Origin: Pseudomonas persica
GTDB taxonomy: Bacteria > Pseudomonadota > Gammaproteobacteria > Pseudomonadales > Pseudomonadaceae
Assembly (NCBI RefSeq): GCF_900291015.1
Contig: NZ_OLKL01000045.1
Location: 99,551-163,550 of the forward strand
Length of the DNA: 64,000 bases
Direction of reading: 5' to 3'
Shown here piece after piece: positions 16,375-27,900 of the stretch (position 1 is the first letter of the stretch; each line of letters starts with the position of its first letter). Under the pieces are notes generated by a model that was not told the origin of the DNA, ran no database searches, and saw nothing but the letters and a program-made list of their open reading frames with translations. A program made the position numbers and the translations under genes.

Positions 16375-19300
16375 TTACTGGCTAACCGAGTCTGCCAGCA
16401 ACAGCCTGGCAATCATTCCCTCAAGGACATCCACCTGTTCAAGGATGTCATAGTGCCCGGCATCAACAGCAATGTCCTGACAGCTCCCCGAGATGCTACC
16501 CGCGTGCGCGCCCTCTCCCGCCCACCAGCAACTTGCTGCTGCCTCGGTAGACGGCAGCTGTCGCAATTGCCGCGAAAGCGCCTTGAGTTGCATGGCTACG
16601 ACAAAGGTCTGCGCCAGATCAGCGTTGCCGATTTCGGCATAGGCCGACTGTGCAGCCTGTGCGGCCCGTGCCGTCTCGATCACGCGTTCCAGGGCCTGCA
16701 GAGCACTGCCGGCCGGCACCACCGGCAGAACCAGGGCATCAGCCGAAACCCCGAGAATTACCGCCAGGAAGCCACGCAGGTCGGCGCTCCAGTCACTCTC
16801 CTGCACGGCTTGCCTGGCCGAGGGCACGAAGCTGTCCACCAAAGCCAGCACCGCAACCCGCTGCCCCTGGTTTTCCAACTCTTTGGCCACCAACACCGCC
16901 AGGGTGCCGCCCAGCGACCAACCTGCCAGCTGATAAGGGCCTTCAGGTTGCTTCTGCCGAATGTACTGTGCGTAATCGATCGCCATCGTTTCCAGCGAAT
17001 CGTCCACCCAGGCGTGATCCAGCAGCATCCGGCATTGCAAGCCATAAACCGTGCAACGGCCCTCCAGCCGGCGCGCCAATGGCTCGTAATCGAACACAGT
17101 GCCAAACCCGGCATGCAGGCAGAACAGCGGCATATTCGTGCTCACGCGGCTGTTCAGCAACAACAGCGGGTCCAGGCTGGCATCGTCGGGGGCATAACCC
17201 GACAACTCGGCGATGGTCGGCCGGGCAATCACATCACGCAGTTTCAGTTCGATAGGCAAATCCTCGCGGGCACGGACCTTGGACAGCATCTTCAGCACGC
17301 GCAGCGAGTCACCTCCCAGTTCGAAGAAATTGTCATCGACGCCGACCTGCTCAACTTCCAGTACTTCCTGCCAGATCGCTGCCAGCGCCTGCTCGATGGC
17401 ATTACGCGGGGCAACCCACGCCCGGCCTGCGGCAAACGCTGGTGCCGGCAGGCCATTGCGGTCGATCTTGCCATTGGGGGTGAGCGGTAGCGCCGGCATC
17501 AGCACCAGCTGTGCCGGCACCATGTGATCCGGCAGGTCGGCGCGCAGGGCATCACGTAAATGCTCGGCGCGGGTGTCGGCGCTGGCCGTCACCACGTAGC
17601 CGACCAGTTGCTTACCCGTGCTGATGTCACGCGCCACCACCACGGCATCGCGCACGCCAGCCAGGTTGCGCAGGCGTGCCTCGATTTCTCCCGGCTCGAT
17701 GCGGAACCCCCGAATCTTCAACTGGTTGTCCAGGCGCCCGAGGAAGTCGATGACGCCATCGGCGCGACGACGCACCCGGTCACCGGTGCGGTACAGGCGG
17801 CCACCCGTGGCAAACGGGTCGGCCACGAAGCGCTCGGCCGTGAGTGCGGCCCGCTGGTGATAGCCACGCGCCACGCCCTCGCCGCCGATGTAAAGCTCAC
17901 CGGCCACACCATCGGGCAGCGGGTTGAGGTGCTGGTCCAGCACGTGCAACGTGCGCTCGCCCACGCGGTCGCCGATCGGCGCGTACACAGCCCCACAGGT
18001 TCGTTGCACCGGCACTTTCCACAGCAGCGGCGTAACCACGGTTTCCGTCGGCCCATAGCCGTTGGTCAACCAGCGCGGACGCAGCGTGCGCTTGACCTGC
18101 TCGAACAGGGCATCCGGTACCGCATCGCCGCCAAAACAGTACACCCGCACCGCAGGTGCGGGTTGCTGCCGGCTATCGGCGAATTCGGCCAACTGTTGCA
18201 GGTACGCCGGCGGGAAGCAGGCGATATCGATGCGCTGGGCATGCAAGGTCTGCCAGGTTTCTTCTGCCGTCCACAGCCGGTTGTCACGCACCACCAGGCA
18301 ACCACCCGAGGACAACGTCGACAGCCAACGTTCCTGGGCCCCGTCGAAGGCGAACGACATGAACAGCAGCTCGCGGGTCTGCGGGTCCATCTCGTACAGC
18401 CCGGCGATGGCCTGGCAGTGCATGCGAATCTGGCCGTGGCTCACCGCCACACCTTTGGGCATGCCGGTGGAACCAGAGGTGTAGATCAGATAAGCCAGGT
18501 TATCCGCGCAGGCGCGCTGTTCAGGCGCGGTTGCAGGCAGATGGTCCAGCGCTTGCTGGTCGAGCTCGACGCACCGCGCCACCTGGGTAAAGCGCTGGCG
18601 CAGGCCACTGCTGGTGACCAGCAGGTGCATCGCCGAGTCCTCGACGATCCACTGCAGGCGCTCCTGCGGGTAGTCGATATCCAGTGGTACATAAGCTGCG
18701 CCGGTCTTCATCACCGCCAGGAAAGCCACGATCACCTCTACCGAGCGTTCCAGAGCGATACCAACGCAGGTTTCCGGACGTACGCCCTGCGCAATCAGGT
18801 GGTGGGCAAGGCGGTTGGCGCGCACATCCAGTTGGGCATAGGTCAACTGATGGCCGCCGCAGACTAGCGCCTGGGCCTCGCCACGCTCACGGGCATGCCC
18901 GGCGATACGCTCGGCGAGCAGCGGCTGCTCGCACCCAGGTGCCGCAAGCTGGTTACGCAGGTCGGCGTGCCTTACCTGCGCTGGCGTCAGCATGCCCAGG
19001 CTACCCAGCGTGGCCTGGGGATTGTCCAGCATGGCGCTCAGCAAGCTTGCGAAACTGCCGCGCACACACTCGACAGCGGCGTCGGTAAAACGGTTGCGCA
19101 GGTACAGGAACTCCACCGAAAAGGTTTCGCCCAGTTGAACGGCCAGGTCCATGGCATAGTTGGTAACGTCGCGGTTGCGGACCTCGCCAAAGCGCAGTGT
19201 GCCGCCCCCGCCCTCGCGCAGACGGTCGTCAACCGGGTAGTTCTCGAACACCACAATGCTGTCGAACAGCGCTTGCCCTGGCCGCCCGGCCCAGCGTTGC

Positions 19301-22300
19301 ACATCGGCCAGCGCCGCATGCTCGTGGTCGCGCAACTCCAGGTTGTAATGCTGCAGCTGGTGCAGCCAGTCGCTGACAATGTGCTGGGGTTGCGGTGCCT
19401 GCACCACCGGCAGCGTGTTGATGAACAGCCCCAGCATCTCGTCCGCACCCACCAGGCTGGTGGGGCGCCCGGCCACCGTGGCGCCGAAGCACACGGTGGT
19501 CTGGCCGGTGTAGCGTTGCAGCAGCAACAGCCAGGTGGCCTGCACCAAGGTATTGGGCGTGACCCGCAGACGCCGGGCCTGGTCACGCAGTTGTTGCGTG
19601 CGCTGCGCATCCCAACGCAGGTAAAGCGCACGGTGCCCGGCAAGCTTGTCGGCTGGTTGCGGCGCGACACTGTCAGCCAACAGCGTCGGCCCCTCGAGGG
19701 CACGCAGTTTTTCGCTCCAGAACTGCTCCAGCTTGCCCTGTGGTTGCGCTGCAAGCCATCGAATGTAGTCCGCGAAGCGCCCGCCGACATGGCTGACAGG
19801 TCGGCCGTGGTAAACCTGCAACACCTCGCCCAGCAACCGCGAATTGCTCCAGCCATCCATGAGGATGTGATGACGCGACCAGATCAGGTGCAGCCGTTGC
19901 TCATCCAGTTGAACCAAGGTAAGCCGCATCAAGGGTGCACTGGCCAGGTCGAAACCTTCGGCGGCATCCTCGCCAGCCAGCGCCTGCAAGGTTTCGTCTG
20001 TCACCTCGCGCCCACGCCAGTCGAGCATGCGCAGCGGCAGGCTGGCCTGACGCAGCACCACCTGCAGTGGCTCGCTCCACTGGGCCGATGACAGGAAGAC
20101 CGTACGCAGGATGTCATGACTGGCGATCACCTGGTGCCATGCCGCTACGAAGCGGTCGATGTCCAGGCCATGCACATCGACCGAAGTCTGGTTGATGTAC
20201 AGCGCCGCTTCAGACTCCTGCAGGGTATAGAACAGCATGCCCTGCTGCATGGGCGAAAGCGGATAGATGTCGGCAACCTGCGAAACCGGCACCGGCAAGC
20301 CATCCAGTTGCGCCTGGCTGAGGCGGGCCAGCGGAAAGTCCGTTGGCGTGACACCGCAGTTGTCAGCTTGGCAGCAATGATCGATAAGGCTCTGGAGTTC
20401 TTCTGTGTAGGCGTCGGCCAGGCGCTGGATGGTCGCAGGGTCGAAGACCTTGCGACTGAACGTCCAGCCCAACGTCAGCTCGCCGCCATACACCTGGCCG
20501 TTCACGGCCAGCAGACCATTCAACGGCGCATCTTCATCCTGATTCGACCCGGCGCTCTCCCTGGCAGGCCTGAAAAGACTGGCCTGCTGGTCGAAGCTGC
20601 CATCGAACTGCCCCAGGTAATTGAAGATGATCGAGCCCCGGGCCAGCGCCGCCAATGTCTCCTGCGCTTCGCCAGCCCCCAGGTAGCGCAGCACCCCGTA
20701 GCCAAGCCCCTTGTTGGGCACAGCGCGCAGTTGCTCCTTGATCGTCTTGATCGTGGTAGCCAGCTCATGCTGCGGGCTCAGCCTGACCGGGTACATGCTG
20801 GTGAACCAGCCCACCGTGCGGCTCAGGTCGATACCCTCGAACAGCTCTTCACGGCCATGACCTTCCAGGCGCACCAGCACCTGCGGCTGTGCAGTCCAAC
20901 GGCTGACTACACGGGCCAACGCCGTCAACAGCAGATCATTGATCTGCGTGCGGTAAGCTGCCGGGGCCTGTTGTAACAGCTTGCGGGTCCAGTCCGAGTC
21001 CAGGCGGGTGCTCACTGATACAGCATGCTTCTGGCGGTTTTCGCCCTGATGGTAATCGCAAGGCAGGGCATCACTGGCGTCTTTCAGTTGATCACGCCAG
21101 TAGTGCAGCTCATGGTGCAGTGCCTGGCTGGTGGCATAGGCCTGCAACTGTTCGGCCCAAACCTTGAAAGCGCTGGTCTTGGCCGGCAACTTCAGCGGCT
21201 GCCCGAGAGTAAGCGCCTGGTAGGCCTGTTGCACGTCTTCCAGCAGAATCCGCCATGACACGCCATCCACCACCAGATGATGAATGACCAGCAGCAACCG
21301 CTGGCTGCCGTCTGCCAGCGTTGCCAGCACAGCGCGCAACAGTGGCCCCCGAGCCAGGTCAAGACTGCGCTGGGCCTGCTCAGCTACCTTGGTCAGCGCC
21401 TCGGCATCAGCGCATTCGCGTACCCACAGCAACCCGGTCGATGACGGCTCGCCAATCGCGACTTGCCAATGGCCCTCAGTGTGTCTGGCATTGAGCCGCA
21501 ACAGATCGTGATGCACATGCAGGGTCTCCAGCGCCGCGCTCAACAGGTGGGCATCCAGCGCCTCAGCAGGCTCGAGCAGTAGCGACTGGTTCCAATGCTC
21601 AGGTACTGCAAGCGCTTGCTCGAAGAACCACTGCTGCACCGGAATCAGTGGCAGGGGCCCGGTGACCGCACGCTGCTCCTGCTGTTGTGCCTTGCTGCGT
21701 CGGGCAACCGAAGCCAGCCCTTGCACGGTCTGATACTGCAGCAGCTCCTTGGGGGTGAACTGGATATCCGCCTGGCGTGCACGGCTGACCACCTGCAACG
21801 AGATGATCGAATCGCCGCCCAGTTCGAAGAAGTTGTCGCTCAGCCCGACCCGCTCCAGCTTCAGCACATCCGCCCAGATCGCCGCGATCTGCTGCTCCAG
21901 CGCGCTTTGCGGGGCGATATACTGGCCCTGCAACTGGCTGACATCCGGCTGCGGCAAGGCCTTGCGGTCGAGCTTGCCGTTCGGCGTTACCGGCAGCTTG
22001 TCGAGCAGCAGCAGGTGCGCGGGTACCATGTAGTCCGGCAGGCCGGCCTTGAGCACCTCGCGCAGGCTGTCGCGCAATACGCCTTCATCCTGCGTGCTGT
22101 CGGCAGGCACCACATAACCCACCAGCTGCTTGCCGCTCGGCCCGTCCTGGGCCAGCACCACCGCTTCCTGCACGCTCGGCAGCTCCAGCAGGCGTGCTTC
22201 GATCTCGCCCAGTTCGATGCGCAGGCCGCGAATCTTCACCTGGTGGTCGATGCGCCCGGCGTAGTCGATCACGCCATCGGCGCGGTAGCGCGCCAGGTCG

Positions 22301-24954
22301 CCGGTGCGGTACAGGCGCCCACCGTTTTCGCTGAACGGGTCCGGCACGAAGCGTTCGGCGGTCAGCGCCGGGCGCTGGTGGTAACCACGGGCCAGGCCGA
22401 CACCACCGAGGTACAGCTCGCCGGCACTGCCGCGTACCGCCGGTTGCAGGCTGCCTTCGAGGATGTGCGTTTTCAGGTTGTCGATCGGCTGGCCGATCGG
22501 CACGCTGATGCTTTCGTCCGGCTGGCAGGTCCAGTGGGTGACGTCGATCGCCGCTTCGGTCGGGCCATACAGGTTGTACAGGCCCGCCGCCGGCAGGCGC
22601 TGCAGGGTCTGGCGGGCCAGCTCGGCCGGCAGCGCTTCACCGCTGCACACCACGCGCTTGAGGCTGACGCAGCTCTCGATCGCTTCATGGCTCATGAACG
22701 CCTGCAGCATCGACGGCACGAAGTGCAGCGTGCTGATGCCGTAATGGTTGATGCTTTCGACCAGCAGCTGCGGGTCGCGGTGCGCCCCCGGCTGGGCCAA
22801 GACCAGGCGCGCCCCGGTCATCAGCGGCCAGAAGAATTCCCACACCGACACGTCAAAGCTGAACGGGGTTTTCTGCAGCACGCTGTCGCTGGCGTCCAGG
22901 CCGTAGGCCTTCTGCATCCACCACAGGCGGTTGACCAGCGCCTGATGGCTATTGCCAGCGCCCTTCGGGCGACCGGTGGAACCAGAGGTGTAGATCACGT
23001 AGGCGAGGTTCAGCGGGGCCACCTCGATATTCGGGTTGGCATCGCTGTAGCCGTCGAAGTTTTCGGTATCCAGGTCCAGGCTGCGCAGCCCGGCCGGGAC
23101 CGGCAGGGTTTCACGCAGGTGCGACTGGGTCAGCAGCAAGGCGACGCCGCTGTCCTCGAACATGTAGCTCAGGCGGTCCTGCGGGTATTCCGGATCCAGC
23201 GGCACATAGGCGCCACCGGCCTTCAGGATACCCAGCAGGCCGATGACCATCTCCAGGCTGCGCGCCATGGCGATGCCCACCAGCACGTCCGGGCCCACAC
23301 CCAGTTTGCGCAGCTTGTGCGCCAGCTGATTGCTACGGCGGTTGAGCTCGGCATAGCTCAGGGTCTGCTCGCCAAACACCAGCGCCGGTGCATCAGGGGT
23401 GGCGGATACCTGGGTTTCGATCAGCTGATGAACACAGGTTTCACCTGGATAGACGGCTTGTGTGGCATTCCAGCCATGCACAATCTGCTGCCGCTCATGG
23501 TCATCCAGCAACGGTAGCTCAGCCACTCGCTGGTCCGGGTTGGCAACGATGCCCTGCAGCACGTTCACCCAGTGCCGCGCCATCTGTTGAATGGTCGATG
23601 CATCGAACAGGTCGGTGGCGAAGGTCAGCGTGGCGCTGATGCCCTGCTCATGCTCGAAACTGTCCAACGCAAGGTCAAACTGCGCCGCATGCACATGCCA
23701 CTGCAGGCTCTCTACCTCCAGGCCAGGCAAGCTGCGGCGCTCGCCCTTGACCCGGGTCTGGTGGTTATACATTACCTGGAACAACGGGCTGTGGCTGAGG
23801 CTGCGCTCAGGCTGCAGGGCATCGACCAGCTGTTCGAACGGCAGGTCCTGATGGACCTGAGCGCCCAAGGCACGCTGACGGACTTGCACCAACAACTCGC
23901 TGAAAGTCAGCTGCGTGGCAAACTCGGCGCGCATCACCTGGGTGTTGACGAAAAAGCCGATCAGGCGCTCGGTCTCCACCCGGTTACGGTTGGCGATGGG
24001 TACGCCCACCCGCACATCGGCCTGCCCGCAATAGCGATGCAACAACACCTGGAAACTGGCCAGCAGCAGCATGAAGGGTGTCGCGCCCTTTTGCTGGGCC
24101 AACTGTTTGAGCGACAGGCTCAATCGTTCGCCAAGATCGAGGTAGATCCGCTCACCCCGGTAACTCTGCAGCGCCGGGCGCGGTCTGTCGGTAGTCAGTT
24201 CCAGCACCGGATGCTCATCGCCCAACTGCGCCGTCCAGTACGCCAATTGACGCTCGCGCTCGCCGGCGTCCATCCAGGCACGCTGCCAGATCGCATAATC
24301 GGCGTACTGGATCGGCAGTGCGGCCAGCCCCGGCTCATGCCCCAGGCTGTAGCCTTCATAGAGACGCACCAACTCATCGATGAGCAATGGCATCGACCAG
24401 CCATCGGCAACGATATGGTGCAAGGTGAGCACCAGCACGTGCTCATCCTGCGTCAGTTGCAATAGCTTCACCCGCAGCAGCGGCCCGTTGACCAGGTCGA
24501 ACGGCTGCTGAACTTCCAGCGCAACCTGCACCTGCAAAGCCTGCTCGTCCACTGCCCCCAATTGCTGCTGGGCCAGCTCGAAAGGCTGGTTCGGGTGGAT
24601 CACCTGTATCAACTGGCCATCCGCCTCGCCAATGGTCGTGCGCAAGGCTTCATGGCGCTGGATCAGCGTCTCGAAGCTGCGCTGCAGGGCAGCCAGGTCC
24701 AGCCGCCCTCTGAACCTGAGCGCGGTCGGAATGTTGTAGGCCGAGCCGGCAGGTTCCAGCTGCCAGAGGAACCACTGGCGTTGCTGGGCATAGGACAGCA
24801 CAGGCCGTTCGACTTCGTGCCTGACCACTGGAATGGGCAGCTGCGCGAGCGTGACGCCCTTGGCCGCCAGCTTCTCGAGAAACAGCCTCTGCTGTGCCTG
24901 TGGCAGACGAATGAAGCGATAAACCAGGTCTGCGTTTCTGTTGTCCGTGTGCAT
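16375..24954 (-). CDS. pvdD: Pyoverdine NRPS 3: C-A(Ser)-T-E-C-A(OH-Orn-like)-T-TE
   Basis: A 2859-residue terminal synthetase. Module 1: L-accepting C domain (HHIVADGWS at 179), A domain (YTSGSTG at 655) with specificity residues D-V-W-H-V-S-L-I-D, the serine pattern, T domain (GGDS, Ser 1049) and E domain ([10 protein letters not shown] at 1225). Module 2: D-accepting C domain (HHILMDGWS at 1695), A domain (YTSGSTG at 2158) with residues D-G-E-C-C-G-G-V-T, T domain (Ser 2550) and a thioesterase with GWSLGG (Ser 2680) and His 2834. The last pattern is near the basic-residue (Lys/Orn) codes; cyclo-hydroxyornithine is inferred because it ends many P. putida pyoverdines. The start at 24954 lies one base after the stop of the previous gene, with GAGG upstream. 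The symbol follows PAO1, where the thioesterase-bearing synthetase is PvdD; names vary by strain. The Ser segment is nearly identical to one in the upstream gene. Confidence 0.93.
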   Translation of the reverse strand: MHTDNRNADLVYRFIRLPQAQQRLFLEKLAAKGVTLAQLPIPVVRHEVERPVLSYAQQRQWFLWQLEPAGSAYNIPTALRFRGRLDLAALQRSFETLIQRHEALRTTIGEADGQLIQVIHPNQPFELAQQQLGAVDEQALQVQVALEVQQPFDLVNGPLLRVKLLQLTQDEHVLVLTLHHIVADGWSMPLLIDELVRLYEGYSLGHEPGLAALPIQYADYAIWQRAWMDAGERERQLAYWTAQLGDEHPVLELTTDRPRPALQSYRGERIYLDLGERLSLSLKQLAQQKGATPFMLLLASFQVLLHRYCGQADVRVGVPIANRNRVETERLIGFFVNTQVMRAEFATQLTFSELLVQVRQRALGAQVHQDLPFEQLVDALQPERSLSHSPLFQVMYNHQTRVKGERRSLPGLEVESLQWHVHAAQFDLALDSFEHEQGISATLTFATDLFDASTIQQMARHWVNVLQGIVANPDQRVAELPLLDDHERQQIVHGWNATQAVYPGETCVHQLIETQVSATPDAPALVFGEQTLSYAELNRRSNQLAHKLRKLGVGPDVLVGIAMARSLEMVIGLLGILKAGGAYVPLDPEYPQDRLSYMFEDSGVALLLTQSHLRETLPVPAGLRSLDLDTENFDGYSDANPNIEVAPLNLAYVIYTSGSTGRPKGAGNSHQALVNRLWWMQKAYGLDASDSVLQKTPFSFDVSVWEFFWPLMTGARLVLAQPGAHRDPQLLVESINHYGISTLHFVPSMLQAFMSHEAIESCVSLKRVVCSGEALPAELARQTLQRLPAAGLYNLYGPTEAAIDVTHWTCQPDESISVPIGQPIDNLKTHILEGSLQPAVRGSAGELYLGGVGLARGYHQRPALTAERFVPDPFSENGGRLYRTGDLARYRADGVIDYAGRIDHQVKIRGLRIELGEIEARLLELPSVQEAVVLAQDGPSGKQLVGYVVPADSTQDEGVLRDSLREVLKAGLPDYMVPAHLLLLDKLPVTPNGKLDRKALPQPDVSQLQGQYIAPQSALEQQIAAIWADVLKLERVGLSDNFFELGGDSIISLQVVSRARQADIQFTPKELLQYQTVQGLASVARRSKAQQQEQRAVTGPLPLIPVQQWFFEQALAVPEHWNQSLLLEPAEALDAHLLSAALETLHVHHDLLRLNARHTEGHWQVAIGEPSSTGLLWVRECADAEALTKVAEQAQRSLDLARGPLLRAVLATLADGSQRLLLVIHHLVVDGVSWRILLEDVQQAYQALTLGQPLKLPAKTSAFKVWAEQLQAYATSQALHHELHYWRDQLKDASDALPCDYHQGENRQKHAVSVSTRLDSDWTRKLLQQAPAAYRTQINDLLLTALARVVSRWTAQPQVLVRLEGHGREELFEGIDLSRTVGWFTSMYPVRLSPQHELATTIKTIKEQLRAVPNKGLGYGVLRYLGAGEAQETLAALARGSIIFNYLGQFDGSFDQQASLFRPARESAGSNQDEDAPLNGLLAVNGQVYGGELTLGWTFSRKVFDPATIQRLADAYTEELQSLIDHCCQADNCGVTPTDFPLARLSQAQLDGLPVPVSQVADIYPLSPMQQGMLFYTLQESEAALYINQTSVDVHGLDIDRFVAAWHQVIASHDILRTVFLSSAQWSEPLQVVLRQASLPLRMLDWRGREVTDETLQALAGEDAAEGFDLASAPLMRLTLVQLDEQRLHLIWSRHHILMDGWSNSRLLGEVLQVYHGRPVSHVGGRFADYIRWLAAQPQGKLEQFWSEKLRALEGPTLLADSVAPQPADKLAGHRALYLRWDAQRTQQLRDQARRLRVTPNTLVQATWLLLLQRYTGQTTVCFGATVAGRPTSLVGADEMLGLFINTLPVVQAPQPQHIVSDWLHQLQHYNLELRDHEHAALADVQRWAGRPGQALFDSIVVFENYPVDDRLREGGGGTLRFGEVRNRDVTNYAMDLAVQLGETFSVEFLYLRNRFTDAAVECVRGSFASLLSAMLDNPQATLGSLGMLTPAQVRHADLRNQLAAPGCEQPLLAERIAGHARERGEAQALVCGGHQLTYAQLDVRANRLAHHLIAQGVRPETCVGIALERSVEVIVAFLAVMKTGAAYVPLDIDYPQERLQWIVEDSAMHLLVTSSGLRQRFTQVARCVELDQQALDHLPATAPEQRACADNLAYLIYTSGSTGMPKGVAVSHGQIRMHCQAIAGLYEMDPQTRELLFMSFAFDGAQERWLSTLSSGGCLVVRDNRLWTAEETWQTLHAQRIDIACFPPAYLQQLAEFADSRQQPAPAVRVYCFGGDAVPDALFEQVKRTLRPRWLTNGYGPTETVVTPLLWKVPVQRTCGAVYAPIGDRVGERTLHVLDQHLNPLPDGVAGELYIGGEGVARGYHQRAALTAERFVADPFATGGRLYRTGDRVRRRADGVIDFLGRLDNQLKIRGFRIEPGEIEARLRNLAGVRDAVVVARDISTGKQLVGYVVTASADTRAEHLRDALRADLPDHMVPAQLVLMPALPLTPNGKIDRNGLPAPAFAAGRAWVAPRNAIEQALAAIWQEVLEVEQVGVDDNFFELGGDSLRVLKMLSKVRAREDLPIELKLRDVIARPTIAELSGYAPDDASLDPLLLLNSRVSTNMPLFCLHAGFGTVFDYEPLARRLEGRCTVYGLQCRMLLDHAWVDDSLETMAIDYAQYIRQKQPEGPYQLAGWSLGGTLAVLVAKELENQGQRVAVLALVDSFVPSARQAVQESDWSADLRGFLAVILGVSADALVLPVVPAGSALQALERVIETARAAQAAQSAYAEIGNADLAQTFVVAMQLKALSRQLRQLPSTEAAASCWWAGEGAHAGSISGSCQDIAVDAGHYDILEQVDVLEGMIARLLLADSVSQ
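21781..23390. repeat. Near-identical 1.6-kb segment (copy 1) encoding a serine A-T region
   Basis: This stretch in NRPS 3 aligns without gaps, at a constant offset of 7831 bases, with 29612-31221 in NRPS 2. I counted about 14 differences by eye (for example Pro/Ala silent and Arg/Gln-type changes near 21845), so identity is roughly 99%. It spans most of the A domain and the T domain serine. Similarity drops sharply on both sides. Confidence 0.85.
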
Positions 24955-24955
24955 C

Positions 24956-27900
24956 TCAAACCGCCTCGAGCTCTGCCATGAAGTCCTGGAGTTCATCCAG
25001 GTCTCCGTCGTTTCGGGTACCGAGACTGCCGACCTCTTGTGCAAAGGCCTGCAGGTTCTCTGTCTGGAACAACAACGCGAGTGGCAGGTTCGTACCCAGT
25101 TCGATCTGCAGGCGTGCTACCGCCTGGGTTGCCAGCAAGGAGTGGCCACCCAGCTCGAAGAAGTTGTCGGTAAGAGATACGTTTTCCAGGCCAAGAACTT
25201 CAGCCCAGATCGCCGCTATCCGCCGCTCCAGCTCCGTTTCCGGTGCCAGACAGGCTGTTTGCCGCAGGTTACCGTCCGGCTGCGGCAGGGCCTTGCGGTC
25301 CAGCTTGCCGTTCGGTGTCAGTGGCAGGCGCTCCAGCAGCAACAGGTGCGCAGGTACCATGTAGTCCGGCAGGCTGGCCTTCAGCACGTCACGCAGGGTG
25401 TCACGCAGCGCCGCCTGGGCCTCCTCGCGTTCCACCAGCGCAGCATCGCCTGGCACCACATAGCCCACCAGTTGCTGGCCACCCGGCGCATCCAACGCCA
25501 GCACCACCGCTTCGCGAACGGCATCCTGTTGCTGCAGACGCGCCTCGATTTCCCCCAGTTCGATACGGAAGCCGCGGATTTTCACCTGATGATCGATGCG
25601 CCCGACGTATTCGATGACGCCGTCGGTGTCATAGCGTGCCAGGTCGCCTGTGCGGTACAGGCGGCTGCCCGTTGCGCCAAACGGGTCGGGGATGAAGCGC
25701 TCGGCGGTAAGCCCAGGCCGCGCCAGATAGCCACGCGCCAGACCTGCACCGGCCATGTACAGCTCACCCACCACGCCTGTCGGCAGCGGCGTCCCGGCTT
25801 CGCTCAACAGGTACACCGCACTGTTGGAGAGCGGCCGGCCGATATTGGCCTTGCCGCCCTGAGTGCGCAGGGTGAACGTGGAGTAGGTGGTGTCCTCCGA
25901 AGGCCCGTACAGGTCGTATACCTTGAGCACGTGGCCGGTGGCGTACAGCGCGTCGACCAGCCCTTGCTTGAGCGCCTCCCCCGCCAGGTTGATGATGCGG
26001 ACGCTGGACGGCAACTGGCCGGTTTCATGCAGCACCTTGATGGCCGACGGCACCGTGTTGACCAGACGCACCTGGTCCCTGGCCGGCAGGTGTGGCAGCG
26101 CCAGGGCGTTGGCCGCCAGCACCGCGTAGCCGCCCGACCCCAGGGTCACGAACAGCTCCCAGACCGACAGGTCGAAACAGATCGACGTGGACGCCAGCAC
26201 ACCACACAGGTCCTGCTGGCTGTACACCGACTGCGCCCAGCCGATCATGGCCACGGCGTTGCGATGTTCGATCTGCACCCCCTTGGGCTTGCCGGTGGAG
26301 CCCGAGGTGTAGATGCAGTACGCCAGGTTGTCCGGCGTGGTTGCACACACCGGGTCGATCACCTCGTAGCCCTCGAGCTGCAGCTGGTCAACCAGCAGCG
26401 TGCGCGCCAGGAAGCTGGACGGTACACGTTCGAGCAGGTGCGATTGCGACAGCAGCAACAGCGACTGGCTGTCTTCGAGCATGTACACCAATCGATCCTG
26501 CGGGTAGCCCGGGTCGAGCGGCACATAGGCGCCACCCGCCTTGAGGATCGCCATCAACGCCACCACCATGTCCAGGCCCCGCTCCATGGCCACGCCCACC
26601 AGCACTTCCGGCCCTACACCCGATTCACGCAGCTTGTGTGCCAGCTGGTTGGCCCGGGCATTGAGCGCGCCATAGGTAAGCGTCTGCTCGCCATGGATCA
26701 ACGCAACGGCGTCTGGCCCGCTAGCCGCCTGGGCCTCGAACAGTTGGTGGAGACAACGGTCGGCCGGGTAACTGGCCGTCGTCTGGTTCCAGTCCTGCAC
26801 GATACGTTGATGCTGCACGGCATCGAGCAGTGGCAGATCACCGAGCGCAGCACCCGGATCGCTCACCAGAGCGTCCAGCAGCGTTGCGAAATGATGGGCC
26901 AACTGTTCGATCGCCTCGCCGTGCCAATGCTCGCGGTCATACCGGTACTGGATCGCCAGACTGGCGCCAAGGCTCACCAGCACGGTCAGCGGATAGTTGG
27001 TCTGTTCGCGCACCTGCACTGCGCCAAACTGCAGGCCACTCGGTGCGCCCTGCTGAAGTGCCTCGGAAACCGGGTAGCTTTCAAACACCACCAGGCTGTC
27101 GAACAGCGCTTCACCACCAAGGCCAGCCCAGCGCTGAACGTCGTATAACGGTGTATGTTCGTATTCCCGCATGGCCAGGTTGCTGGCCTGTACCTGCGCG
27201 ATCCACTGCGCGACGCTTTGCTCGCTTTGCGGTGTACCGACCACCGGCAGGGTGTTGATGAACAAGCCGATCTGCGTTTCCACCCCCGCCAGCTCCGCCG
27301 GCCGGCCGGCGACCGTCGCCCCGAAGCAGACCGACGACTGCCCGGTATAGCGCTGCAACAGCAACAGCCAGGTAGCCTGGACCAAGGTGTTGACGGTGAC
27401 TCGCTGGGCACGGGCAAAGGCTTCAATCCGCTCGCTACGCCCTGCATCGAATGCCTGGTGATGAACGTGGTGGCCCTGGCCATCAGGCTCACCATTGCGC
27501 ACGGCCTGGGCCAGGCGCGTCGGCTCGTTGAAGTTGGCCATCTGGCCCTGCCAGAACCGCTCTGCCATTACTCCATCCTGGCGCTGCAACCAGTCGATGT
27601 AGTCACGGTAGCTGCCCGCCGCTGCCCCCACAGGCTGACCGGCATAACGCTGCAACACCTCACCCAGCAACTGCGAGGTGCTCCAACCATCCATCAGGAT
27701 GTGATGGCAGGTGAAGATCAGGTGATGACGTGCCTGCGCCGTACGCACCAGCACCAGGCGCAACAAGGGGGCCTCGACCAGGTCGAAGCCACGCTGCCGG
27801 TCGGCATCCGCCAGGCTGTCCAACGCCGGCGCCAGCTCGTCCTTGGTACGCCAGTCATGTTCGCTGAACGGCAATGTCACCTGCTTGCACACGATCTGCA

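Noticed and set aside
14199-16412. A 737-codon minus-strand frame opposite fpvA
   Set aside because: Shadow of the receptor gene; the plus strand has signal peptide, STN, plug and barrel features.
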